Source: Clostridia bacterium (GTDB lineage Bacteria > Bacillota_A > Clostridia > Christensenellales > Aristaeellaceae). Taken from it: 8,214 nucleotides of DNA. Numbering within the stretch: position 1 is the first letter of the stretch; every line of letters begins with the position of its first letter. The notes under the pieces were generated by a model. The model did not search any database. It had not been told where the DNA came from and worked only from the letters and a program-made list of their open reading frames with translations. Shown in pieces: positions 1 to 5,292 of the stretch. A program made the position numbers and the translations under genes. The stretch spans positions 1 to 8,214 of the forward strand of contig JAFQIF010000022.1 of NCBI GenBank assembly GCA_017397695.1, written 5' to 3'.

Positions 1-99
1 TAGAACAAATAAAGAATCATCACCTGAAAAAGCTATTTTCTCAAGTATATGGAGGTATTTGTCATACTCGCCGTGAATATCACTCATAACATAGATCAC
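1..99 (-). CDS. Calcineurin-like Ser/Thr protein phosphatase, N-terminal fragment (runs off window)
   Basis: The 33 visible codons begin VIYVMSDIHGEYDKY. They carry the first metal-binding motif of calcineurin-like metallophosphoesterases, Asp-x-His-Gly (residues 7-10), right after a short beta strand, as in bacterial PrpA/PrpE-type Ser/Thr phosphatases. These use two metal ions to remove phosphate from proteins or small molecules in the cytoplasm. The rest of the gene, including the GDxxDRG and GNHE motifs, lies beyond base 1. I chose the GTG start at 99 because GGAGG (106-110, minus strand) sits 6 bases upstream. Base composition is clearly more A+T-rich than the glycosidase genes to the right. 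Family assignment is fairly safe; the substrate is unknown. Confidence 0.75.
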   Translation of the reverse strand, partial: MIYVMSDIHGEYDKYLHILEKIAFSGDDSLFVL

Positions 100-166
100 A
101 CGATACCTCCATTCTACGGATATGAAATATTTCTTTTCAGTTCAACGCTTTAAGTATCATTTCCTC
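100..166 (-). other. Intergenic gap between chimeric transposase gene and phosphatase gene
   Basis: This A+T-rich spacer of 67 bases contains the GGAGG of the phosphatase gene. It also holds a GAGGAA-type site just before an ATG at about 159, which opens only seven codons before a TGA. I see no hairpin with a T-run, so the upstream chimeric gene may read through into the phosphatase gene. No convincing promoter was found: a TTGAAC at 140-145 has only a poor -10 partner. Confidence 0.4.
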
Positions 167-1132
167 TTAATCTTCCATAAATAAAGAAAAGGCCGGAAGC
201 ACTGCTCTAAACAATTCTTCGTATTCCAGACCAACGTATCTGGGGTATTTGAAACCCTGCGGGTCGATGATCAGCACGGTCAGTGAACCCTTGCAGGTTA
301 CTCGGATGGCAGGCACCGCGCCGTCCTTCATGGGATGGTCTTGATTTGAAAACTCCCGAACCCAATCGCGCTCGGCGAGCAGGTCTTCGTGTAGCGCGAA
401 GAATTCATTTTCTTCCAGCTGTACCTCCTTGGCGATGTAGTAGCTGTCGATGCGTTCGCCGCCGTGGCGGTTCTCGATCCATTCGGCTCCTTTGCGGACA
501 TCATCCTTACGGCCTTCCAGATCAATTCCAATGGCGATATACACGGCCTTTTTTACAATCTGACCTTCGCTGCGGACGTGATAGTGGATGGCGTCCATGA
601 AAACGACGGCATAGGTGCTTTCCAGGGGTCTCTGCTGCCATTCCCTGACGATGGGCAGGATCTTGTCCGTGATTCTGCTGATGGTGGTATCCGATACCTC
701 TACGCCGTAAATGTCACGGATATGAGTTTCGATATCCGATGTCGTCATTCCTTTGGCGTACATGGACAGAATCTTTTCTTCAATGTCCTGACTGATGCTG
801 GTTTGATTCTTCTTGAGCAGCTGCGGCTCAAACTCTCCCTTCCGATCCCGCGGAGTGCTGACTTCCACGTCTCCGAAGCTGGTCTTCAGCTTCTTGCTGC
901 TGTGACCATTCCGGGAGTTGTCTGTTTCCTTGTTGCGGAAATCATATTTGCTGTAACCGAGTTCTTCATCCAGATCCGCTTCCAGTCCGTTCTCCATGAA
1001 TTCTGCGATGGTTTCCCTGAACAGACTCTGGATATCCGCCATGCTGCTGATGTTGGCTTCCTGCAGCAGCTCGCGAATCTTGGCACGCCGTGCGTTTTCT
1101 TCCGGGGTCCGGTTTTTTCTCGACATACTCAT
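167..1132 (-). CDS. IS256-family transposase, N-terminal half fused in frame to an unrelated small protein
   Basis: The frame encodes 321 residues. Residues 1-210 match the start of an IS256-type (Mutator-like) transposase: a helical N-terminus, the ELGYSKYDF and STPRDRKGEFEPQL segments, the DNA-binding region around SMYAKGMTTSDI, and the first catalytic Asp in VFMDAIHYHVR (residue 180). The match stops at IGIDLEGRKD (near 503), where full-length relatives of about 400 residues continue to the second Asp and the Glu. Residues 211-321 are unrelated: they contain ERIDSYYIAKEVQLEENEFF, LLAERDWVREFS and DPQGFKYPRYVGLEY, and resemble a small uncharacterised Firmicutes protein that has lost only its start. 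Two of three catalytic residues are missing, so it cannot transpose. GGAGG (1136-1140) is only 3 bases from the first ATG but 9 from the ATG of residue 3 (1126), which is the more likely start. The chimera may be a deletion product or a captured DNA-binding domain. Confidence 0.8.
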   Translation of the reverse strand: MSMSRKNRTPEENARRAKIRELLQEANISSMADIQSLFRETIAEFMENGLEADLDEELGYSKYDFRNKETDNSRNGHSSKKLKTSFGDVEVSTPRDRKGEFEPQLLKKNQTSISQDIEEKILSMYAKGMTTSDIETHIRDIYGVEVSDTTISRITDKILPIVREWQQRPLESTYAVVFMDAIHYHVRSEGQIVKKAVYIAIGIDLEGRKDDVRKGAEWIENRHGGERIDSYYIAKEVQLEENEFFALHEDLLAERDWVREFSNQDHPMKDGAVPAIRVTCKGSLTVLIIDPQGFKYPRYVGLEYEELFRAVLPAFSLFMED

Positions 1133-1179
1133 AAACCTCCAAACTGATGTTTCTTATTCTACACCAGCTTGGAGGTTTA
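1132..1179 (-). promoter_or_regulatory. Inverted repeat that would fold over the transposase ribosome binding site
   Basis: Bases 1132-1142 and 1169-1179 form a perfect 11-base inverted repeat (taaacctccaa / ttggaggttta) with a 26-base loop. In minus-strand RNA the 3' arm contains the GGAGG ribosome binding site and the first bases of the first ATG, and the 5' arm is an exact anti-Shine-Dalgarno. A transcript entering from outside the element would carry both arms and hide the site. A transcript starting at the internal promoter (-10 at 1156-1161) would begin near 1149 and lack the 5' arm. This layout is known from IS10 and IS50, where it blocks transposase made by read-through. Confidence 0.6.
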
Positions 1180-1184
1180 CACAA
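1156..1184 (-). promoter_or_regulatory. Likely transposase promoter in the IS256 end
   Basis: On the minus strand TTGTGT (1179-1184) and TAGAAT (1156-1161) are separated by 17 bases. The -10 box matches consensus at five of six positions and the -35 box at three. The -35 box overlaps the inner part of the terminal repeat, as is common in insertion sequences. The predicted start near 1149 leaves a leader of about 17-23 bases before the possible ATGs. The call rests on sequence pattern only. Confidence 0.5.
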
Positions 1185-1199
1185 TTCTTGGGATAGTCT

Positions 1200-2303
1200 C
1201 ATCTGCTCGCTTGCACGCTGCTTCATTTCATCTGTCCAGCTCTCTGCCCGTGATCGATCCTGCCAGACCTTTTCCACCGTTCTTCCGTCCAGGAACAGAA
1301 AGCTCACCTGATTGGGACCCGTAATGCGGATCTCTGACAGTCTGTTCAGCGCTTCCTCCGTCAGTTCACCGGTCTCCAGCACTTCACAGGTCAGCTCCAT
1401 GAGCGTCCTCTCAGGAATCTGTTTTGCCGGACACGCCCGCTTTCCTTTGGTGCTGTACGTCACGCATTGCCATGTGATCCTGCGCGGTGTGCCCCGGCCA
1501 TTGGTTTGGGTTCTTCTGTTATAATGCGCACCGCAATTGCCACATACCACCCTTCCGCTGAATATGTAACGCGCGTAGGTTGGGTTCTGTACGTTTTCGC
1601 TTGCCCACCTGGCGGCGCGCTCCAGCTGTACCCGCTCGAAGGTTTCATGATCAATGATCGCCGGATGCGTGTTTTCCGCATAGTACTGCGTCAGCTCACC
1701 ATGGTTGCGAATCTTCTTTTTGGTCAGATGATTCTCGCAATAGGTTTTTTGCAGCAGCGCATCGCCCGTATACTTCTCATTCATCAGCATTTCCCGGACA
1801 GACGCTGAGGTCCATTGGCCTCCGAATCGTCTTGGAATCCCCTCCCGCTGCAAGAGATTCGCAATTTGCAGGGTTCCCTTCCCCTGCAGATACTCCGAAA
1901 GCACTCTGCGGACAACAGCCGCTTCCTCCGGGTCGATCTCGATTTTTCCGTTTTCCTGCCGATACCCATGAATCAGGGACAGATTGACCGGCTTTCCCTC
2001 AGAAAAATCCTTTCGAATGCGCCACTTGCAGTTGTCGGAAACGCTTTTGCTCTCGGCCTGTGCAAAAGAAGCGAGGATGGTCAGCATCAGCTCTCCATCC
2101 TCGCTCGAGCTATCGATATTCTGTTCCTCAAAGTACACCGCAACTCCAAGCGCCCTCAGTTCCCGCACGGTTTCAAGCAGCGTCACCGTATTGCGCGCAA
2201 ATCTGCTGACAGATTTTGCGAGAATGCGGTCGATCCTTTTCGCCCGGCACTCTTCCAACAGGCACTGAAACTGCGGTCTGGTATCCTTGGTTCCCGTATA
2301 TAG
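1200..2303 (-). pseudogene. Large serine recombinase, lacking catalytic N-terminus and extreme C-terminus
   Basis: This is a site-specific serine recombinase of the large (TndX/phiC31-like) type that moves integrative elements or prophages. Visible parts are the end of the resolvase domain (IDRILAKSVSRFARNT, VYFEEQNID, then SFAQAES), the recombinase domain (HGYR, then ..EEAAVVRRVLSEYLQGK.. and EKYTGDALLQKT), and a zinc ribbon with CGNC and two later cysteines (WQC, ACPAK). The match then reaches the near-C-terminal VWQDRSRAESWTDEMKQ. The frame begins abruptly at about TGTKDTRPQFQ near 2303, so the first 60-odd residues, including the YCRVS catalytic serine, are gone; the first usable start codon is an internal TTG at 2258 with no ribosome binding site. 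At 1200 the IS256 end cuts off the last few codons, and the open frame continues meaninglessly to 966. It must be inactive for recombination. Confidence 0.8.
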
Positions 2304-2530
2304 TGGTTCTCTGCTATGGCACTGATTCCATCGCGTATATATCGTGCTATCAGCTTACTTGCTGTTGAAATATGATATCCTGTCTTTTCCGAAATCTCCT
2401 CCAGGCTTTTCCCTTCTGCTCGCATGACAAGAACGTAAAGCCTGCGCTCTACGTTCTTGTTTCGGTTCTTCTTTCTCGCCGTCTCTATTTCCAGCAACTG
2501 GCTTTCTGATATTTCATATGATTTTGCCAT
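2303..2530 (-). pseudogene. IS630-family transposase, N-terminal fragment
   Basis: From the ATG at 2530 about 76 residues match the helix-turn-helix N-terminus of IS630-type transposases. MAKSYEISESQLLEIETA leads in, RRLYVLVMRAEGKSLEEIS and TGYHISTASKLIARY form the DNA-binding helices, and DGISAIAENHY is the typical end of this domain. Full proteins continue with a DDE nuclease domain of about 200 residues, which is absent. The open frame continues to 2183, but those residues are an out-of-frame read of the recombinase gene. A GGGTGATGAAAG stretch before the ATG gives a weak ribosome binding site. It may still make a small DNA-binding peptide, but nothing shows that it does. Confidence 0.65.
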
Positions 2531-2547
2531 CTTTCATCACCCATTAC

Positions 2548-2556
2548 ATTATACCA
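2548..2556 (-). promoter_or_regulatory. Extended -10 promoter ahead of the IS630 transposase fragment
   Basis: The minus strand reads TGGTATAAT: a perfect TATAAT (2548-2553) with the TGn extension (2554-2556), 17 bases upstream of the ATG at 2530. No good -35 box is present at the usual distance (GCCCAA or CGCCCA), which is tolerated in extended -10 promoters. Transcription from here would enter the recombinase remnant. Confidence 0.5.
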
Positions 2557-2564
2557 CAACCTGG

Positions 2565-2597
2565 ATACTATTGGGCGATTTGGTAAGAAAATAGTAT
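2565..2597. repeat. 8-base inverted repeat at the IS630 remnant end
   Basis: ATACTATT at 2565-2572 and AATAGTAT at 2590-2597 are perfect inverted copies separated by 17 bases. The outer arm touches the point where the TetR-type gene is cut off, so this is probably the sub-terminal or terminal structure of the insertion sequence. The other element end is not in the window, so the match to a true terminal repeat cannot be tested here. Confidence 0.45.
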
Positions 2598-2744
2598 AAA
2601 ACGTATTCCGGTTGAGGCCGCAGTCCGAGATGATTTCGCTGATGGTGATCTTGGAGAGCGGCTTTTTGCGCATCAGCTTCTTGAACGACATCGCCAGGGC
2701 TTCTTGGTGTTGAAGGACGATACCTGATACTTCATTTGAATCAT
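2597..2744 (-). pseudogene. TetR-family regulator, frameshifted and truncated N-terminus
   Basis: Two overlapping frames together spell the start of a TetR-type repressor. From the ATG at 2744 (or 2735) one frame gives MKYQVSSFNTKK. After 2700 the match shifts frame and continues as LAMSFKKLMRKKPLSKIT followed by ISEIISDCGLNRNTFY, the recognition helix region that in this family normally continues YHFED. A single lost base near 2697-2700 (AAGAAGCCC where AAGAAGGCC is expected) explains the shift. After Tyr the sequence changes to the IS630 end, so the ligand-binding domain is gone. GAAGGG upstream of 2744 is a fair ribosome binding site. The gene lies just downstream of the glycosidase operon in the same direction and may once have controlled it; that link is inference. 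Confidence 0.6.
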
Positions 2745-2757
2745 CCCTTCCATCTTC

Positions 2758-2789
2758 ATCATCGAATTATTGCCGATTCTCCCGATGAT
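2758..2789. repeat. 7-base inverted repeat upstream of the TetR remnant
   Basis: ATCATCG (2758-2764) and CGATGAT (2783-2789) are perfect inverted copies in the 71-base gap between the esterase stop and the TetR start. TetR-type repressors often bind such sites near their own start, so this may be a former operator. It could also fold in RNA, but no T-run follows, so it is not a convincing terminator. Confidence 0.3.
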
Positions 2790-2815
2790 TTCAATGGACA
2801 AATCCAGACAAATGT

Positions 2816-3670
2816 CTAAAGAATCTGTGATGGCGCGCCCTCACTCTGCGCGGCGCGGTAATGCTCCGCAGCATAGAGGAACTTCCGCTCAAACGCTGCA
2901 ATCGCCTGCCTGCTGATTCGCCGCATCGGCAGCAGCATGTCAAACGCATGGAAGCCCGTGGGATACACATCCACGCAGGCGAGCACGCCGGCCCTGCGCA
3001 GGTTCTCCACATAGGTCATCGTTTCGCAGTAAAACGGCTCCCTGTTCCCAATAAACGTGTATGCCGGCGGCAAGCCGCTGTAATCCGTCTGACGCGCCGG
3101 TGACGCATAGGGCAGAATCTCGCCCTCAACCTCCCGCAGATACAGCTTCCACGCCGCATGGTTGCGTCTGGTGTTCCACGAAATGCCGTGATTGTCCCGG
3201 GAAGAATCCGTGTCGCGGTGATCGAGCATCGGATACAGCGGCATCTGAAAGGCGATGTTCACCCCGCCGCGGTCCCGCGCCAGCATGCGCAGCGCCGCCG
3301 TCAGTCCGCCGCCGGCGCTTTCGCCGCCCACCATGATCTGATCCTCTGCGCAGCCCAATTCCGCCGCATGCGCCTTCAGATAGCGCAGCGCCGCATAGCA
3401 GTCCTCCAGCGCGGCAGGATACGGCGCTTTGCCTGCAAGACGGTATTCCGGCGAAATCACCACCGCGCCATACGCCGTCACCAATCGCCTGGCCCGCGAC
3501 ATGAACACCATGTCCGCCATGCCGACAGCGTATCCGCCGCCATGAATCCACAGGATGCCGGGCGTCCTCTCCGGCGGCCGCTTCCCGCCTTTCGGCTGCA
3601 GGATCACCAGCTTCAGATCATGACTGTCTGCCGGAATCACGGCTCTTCTGATGTCATACTGCCTGCCCAT
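2816..3670 (-). CDS. HSL-family alpha/beta hydrolase (putative esterase)
   Basis: This cytoplasmic serine hydrolase of 284 residues has the alpha/beta-hydrolase fold 3 pattern. The oxyanion-hole motif HGGGY is at 43-47, the nucleophile elbow GESAGG at 116-121 (Ser118) and the catalytic His in PTGFHAFD (His241). The acid position reads NREPF, so Glu211 probably stands where most relatives have the Asp of DPL. There is no signal peptide. Such enzymes remove acyl groups such as acetate from sugars or other small esters. The frame is open back to an ATG at 3739, only 3 bases after the GH31 stop, with another ATG at 3718 behind AAAGGGG. I prefer 3670 because GGGAGG (3681-3686) precedes it by 10 bases and MGRQYDIRR fits the usual family start. 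Position after two glycosidases suggests deacylation of the same carbohydrate; the actual substrate is unknown. Confidence 0.85.
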   Translation of the reverse strand: MGRQYDIRRAVIPADSHDLKLVILQPKGGKRPPERTPGILWIHGGGYAVGMADMVFMSRARRLVTAYGAVVISPEYRLAGKAPYPAALEDCYAALRYLKAHAAELGCAEDQIMVGGESAGGGLTAALRMLARDRGGVNIAFQMPLYPMLDHRDTDSSRDNHGISWNTRRNHAAWKLYLREVEGEILPYASPARQTDYSGLPPAYTFIGNREPFYCETMTYVENLRRAGVLACVDVYPTGFHAFDMLLPMRRISRQAIAAFERKFLYAAEHYRAAQSEGAPSQIL

Positions 3671-3680
3671 GAAGATGATC

Positions 3681-3686
3681 CCTCCC
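3681..3686 (-). promoter_or_regulatory. Ribosome binding site favouring the esterase start at 3670
   Basis: The minus strand reads GGGAGG, ending 10 bases before the ATG at 3670. The more distal ATG at 3739 has no purine-rich site ahead of it, and the one at 3718 has AAAGGGG about 8 bases upstream. The internal start is therefore the best supported, with 3718 second. Confidence 0.5.
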
Positions 3687-3742
3687 GTCTCAGCCAACGT
3701 GCAATGCGCTTTTGCCATGGCGGCAGCCCCTTTGCTCATGGC

Positions 3743-5266
3743 TTACAGGCGCTCAAATCTCGGCAGATCCGCCAGCGTTACATCCAGCTCCACATCGGCC
3801 GGGCCTTCGAAGACCTCTCCGCGCCAGCTGGCCCATTTTCCTGCGGGCAGACGCACACGGCGTTTTGCCGCACCCTTTTTCAGCACAGGGCAAACCAGCA
3901 GCGTATCGCCCAGCATAAACTGGTCGTTGACAGTTTCATATCCCTGATCTGGGAAGACATACGCCATATGCCGGACAATCGGTTCGCCGGTTTTCGCCGC
4001 ATGCTCAGCCAGCGCGCAGATTCTCTCCGCCAAAGAGGCGTGGAGCTTAAGCGCATCGGACACCAGCACAGCCTGTTCTTTGGGCAATACGCGCCAGGGC
4101 GAAATCGACATCTGCATCATGCCCATGCAGGCGCTGGCCTGCGCCCAGCGGACAAACAGCTCTCCGTCAAGCGGCTCTCCCCGCTCAAAGCTGCCCATCT
4201 CGCCGCCGCCGACCATATCCGGGCAGCAATAGGCATAGCCCAGCAGCCCCTGCACAATCGTGTTCGGAATGAGCGTGCTCAATCCGTCCGTGTCCCAGTT
4301 GTGCTTCTTGTCCTGCAGCCTCGCCACGATCGGGCGGCCGCCAAAGTTCCATGCCGAGCGGAACTCATTGAGCGCATACGTCTCTCCGATGCGGTTGAAC
4401 AGCGTCGTATGCTCTCTGGCCGTCGTCGGCCTGCACGTGGCATCGTCGTCGCGATAGAAGTAGCGGTCGCCGGCGTCGAGCTTGAATCCGTTCACGCCAT
4501 AGCGCTCCATCAGGCTGTGCAGCTGCGCATGCAGCCAGGCACAGGCGCCGTCGTTGGTCAAATCCAGCACAGCGCTGTAACCGTTCCACCACGTGCGAAG
4601 GGCAATCTGCTTCTTGCCGTCCTTGAGCAGATACTCTCGCGCGCAGAGCTTCCTGAAGCGCGGGCCTGCGCAGGCGATGACCGGCGTCACCCAGAGCATC
4701 ACGGCAAAGCCCATGGCATGCAGTCCATCCATCAGCGCCCTGGGATCCGGGATCTTTCTGCGGTTGAACTCAAATACGCCATATTCCTCCTGCCAGCCCT
4801 CGTCAATCATCAGAATGCCGGCGGGCAGACCATCCGCCAGGATGCTCCTCGCATAGGTGAGGATCGCTTTCGTCGTCTGGTTGGTACCCAATTCAATCCA
4901 CGTGTTGTACTGCGGCCGGCTGAAAAAGCGTTCGTCCGGCAACCCGCCGGAAAACGGGAAATACTTTTGGCTTGCCGCCAGATAGGCGCTCCTCAGATCG
5001 CTGCCCAGCGCTTCAAGCCGGATTTCTTCCTCTCCGCGGCAGCGGATCACGCCATCCTCCGCCGAGAGTACAAACCCCTTGCCGCTTGAAATGCAGCGTC
5101 CCTTTGAAGACAGGAACACAGGCGCGCCCTGATCCAGATCCTCGCCGCCAAACGGGTCCACCGTGCAGCGGCTCTGCTGTGTCAGGGGCATCCTATAGCC
5201 GCAGTTGACCAAACCGCCCCACCAGGCCTCGCCCGGCAGCATGCGGATTTCCAGTTCATGAAGCAT
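3743..5266 (-). CDS. GH31-family glycoside hydrolase (alpha-glycosidase, MYORG-like)
   Basis: This is a 507-residue clan GH-D (beta/alpha)8-barrel retaining glycosidase. After a short beta-rich N-terminus, FSRPQYNTWIELGTNQT opens the barrel and LMIDEGW (Asp155) lies in an early strand. GFKLDAGD (260-267) carries the predicted nucleophile Asp264. HNWDTDGLST (322-331) carries the predicted acid/base Asp327, matching the HWGGD position of other GH31 enzymes, and CCPDMVGGG follows. The C-terminal part is a beta domain. This pattern is closest to the GH31 branch that includes MYORG, where alpha-galactosidase activity has been reported, rather than classical alpha-glucosidases. There is no signal peptide. 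An ATG at 5293 overlaps the GH36 stop (TGATG), but AAAGGA (5276-5281) sits 9 bases before the ATG at 5266, which I take as the start. It probably acts with the GH36 enzyme on alpha-linked oligosaccharides; the exact linkage cannot be told. Confidence 0.85.
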   Translation of the reverse strand: MLHELEIRMLPGEAWWGGLVNCGYRMPLTQQSRCTVDPFGGEDLDQGAPVFLSSKGRCISSGKGFVLSAEDGVIRCRGEEEIRLEALGSDLRSAYLAASQKYFPFSGGLPDERFFSRPQYNTWIELGTNQTTKAILTYARSILADGLPAGILMIDEGWQEEYGVFEFNRRKIPDPRALMDGLHAMGFAVMLWVTPVIACAGPRFRKLCAREYLLKDGKKQIALRTWWNGYSAVLDLTNDGACAWLHAQLHSLMERYGVNGFKLDAGDRYFYRDDDATCRPTTAREHTTLFNRIGETYALNEFRSAWNFGGRPIVARLQDKKHNWDTDGLSTLIPNTIVQGLLGYAYCCPDMVGGGEMGSFERGEPLDGELFVRWAQASACMGMMQMSISPWRVLPKEQAVLVSDALKLHASLAERICALAEHAAKTGEPIVRHMAYVFPDQGYETVNDQFMLGDTLLVCPVLKKGAAKRRVRLPAGKWASWRGEVFEGPADVELDVTLADLPRFERL

Positions 5267-5275
5267 AGTCTCCGT

Positions 5276-5281
5276 TCCTTT
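5276..5281 (-). promoter_or_regulatory. Ribosome binding site deciding the GH31 start
   Basis: AAAGGA on the minus strand lies 9 bases before the ATG at 5266. The upstream ATG at 5293, which overlaps the GH36 stop codon, has no such site. Translation of the GH31 gene may still be coupled to termination of GH36 through the TGATG overlap. Confidence 0.55.
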
Positions 5282-5292
5282 CTTGCCGATCA

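Larger units (their letters stand above)
503..1200 (-). mobile_element. IS256-family insertion sequence, one end and 5' half only
   Basis: The element's left end is at about 1200, where the minus strand reads GAGACTATCCCAAG followed by AATTGTGTAAAC, a typical IS256-family terminal repeat. This point also interrupts the end of the serine recombinase frame, which stops matching its family after residue SEQ. The body runs to about 503, where the transposase is cut off. The opposite terminal repeat and the target duplication are absent, so the right half was lost. Both boundaries are inferred from where protein similarity ends and could be a few bases off. Confidence 0.7.
2303..2597 (-). mobile_element. 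IS630-family insertion sequence remnant (one end and transposase start)
   Basis: The segment runs from the truncation point of the TetR-type gene (after TFY, near 2597, next to a TA dinucleotide as expected for IS630 targets) to the point where the serine recombinase frame takes over (near 2303, around TATATA). It contains the putative end hairpin, a promoter and about 76 codons of transposase. The rest of the element and its other end are missing. Boundaries are inferred from where protein similarity begins and ends. Confidence 0.55.

Noticed and set aside
117..145. Possible promoter for the phosphatase gene (TTGAAC with TATCCG, 17-base spacer)
   Set aside because: The -10 box is poor and the predicted transcript start would fall on the ribosome binding site.
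464..1147. A 227-codon open frame on the plus strand opposite the IS256 transposase
   Set aside because: It mirrors the transposase coding frame and shows no domain of its own.
966..1199. C-terminal tail of the serine recombinase open frame
   Set aside because: After 1200 this frame reads through the IS256 end and the transposase gene in the wrong frame, so these residues are not part of the recombinase.
2183..2302. C-terminal tail of the IS630 open frame
   Set aside because: These residues are an out-of-frame read of the recombinase gene, whose own frame has strong family similarity here.
2745..2840. Upstream extension of the TetR frame through IEIIGRIGNNSMMKMEG
   Set aside because: The frame is open back to about 2840 and looks protein-like, but it overlaps the esterase end, has no start with a ribosome binding site and matches no family I know; probably chance or an unidentifiable remnant.
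3158..5089. A 643-codon open frame on the plus strand opposite the esterase and GH31 genes
   Set aside because: It is antisense to two genes with clear catalytic motifs, its translation is rich in Arg, His and Ala with no recognisable domain, and such frames are common opposite G+C-rich genes.
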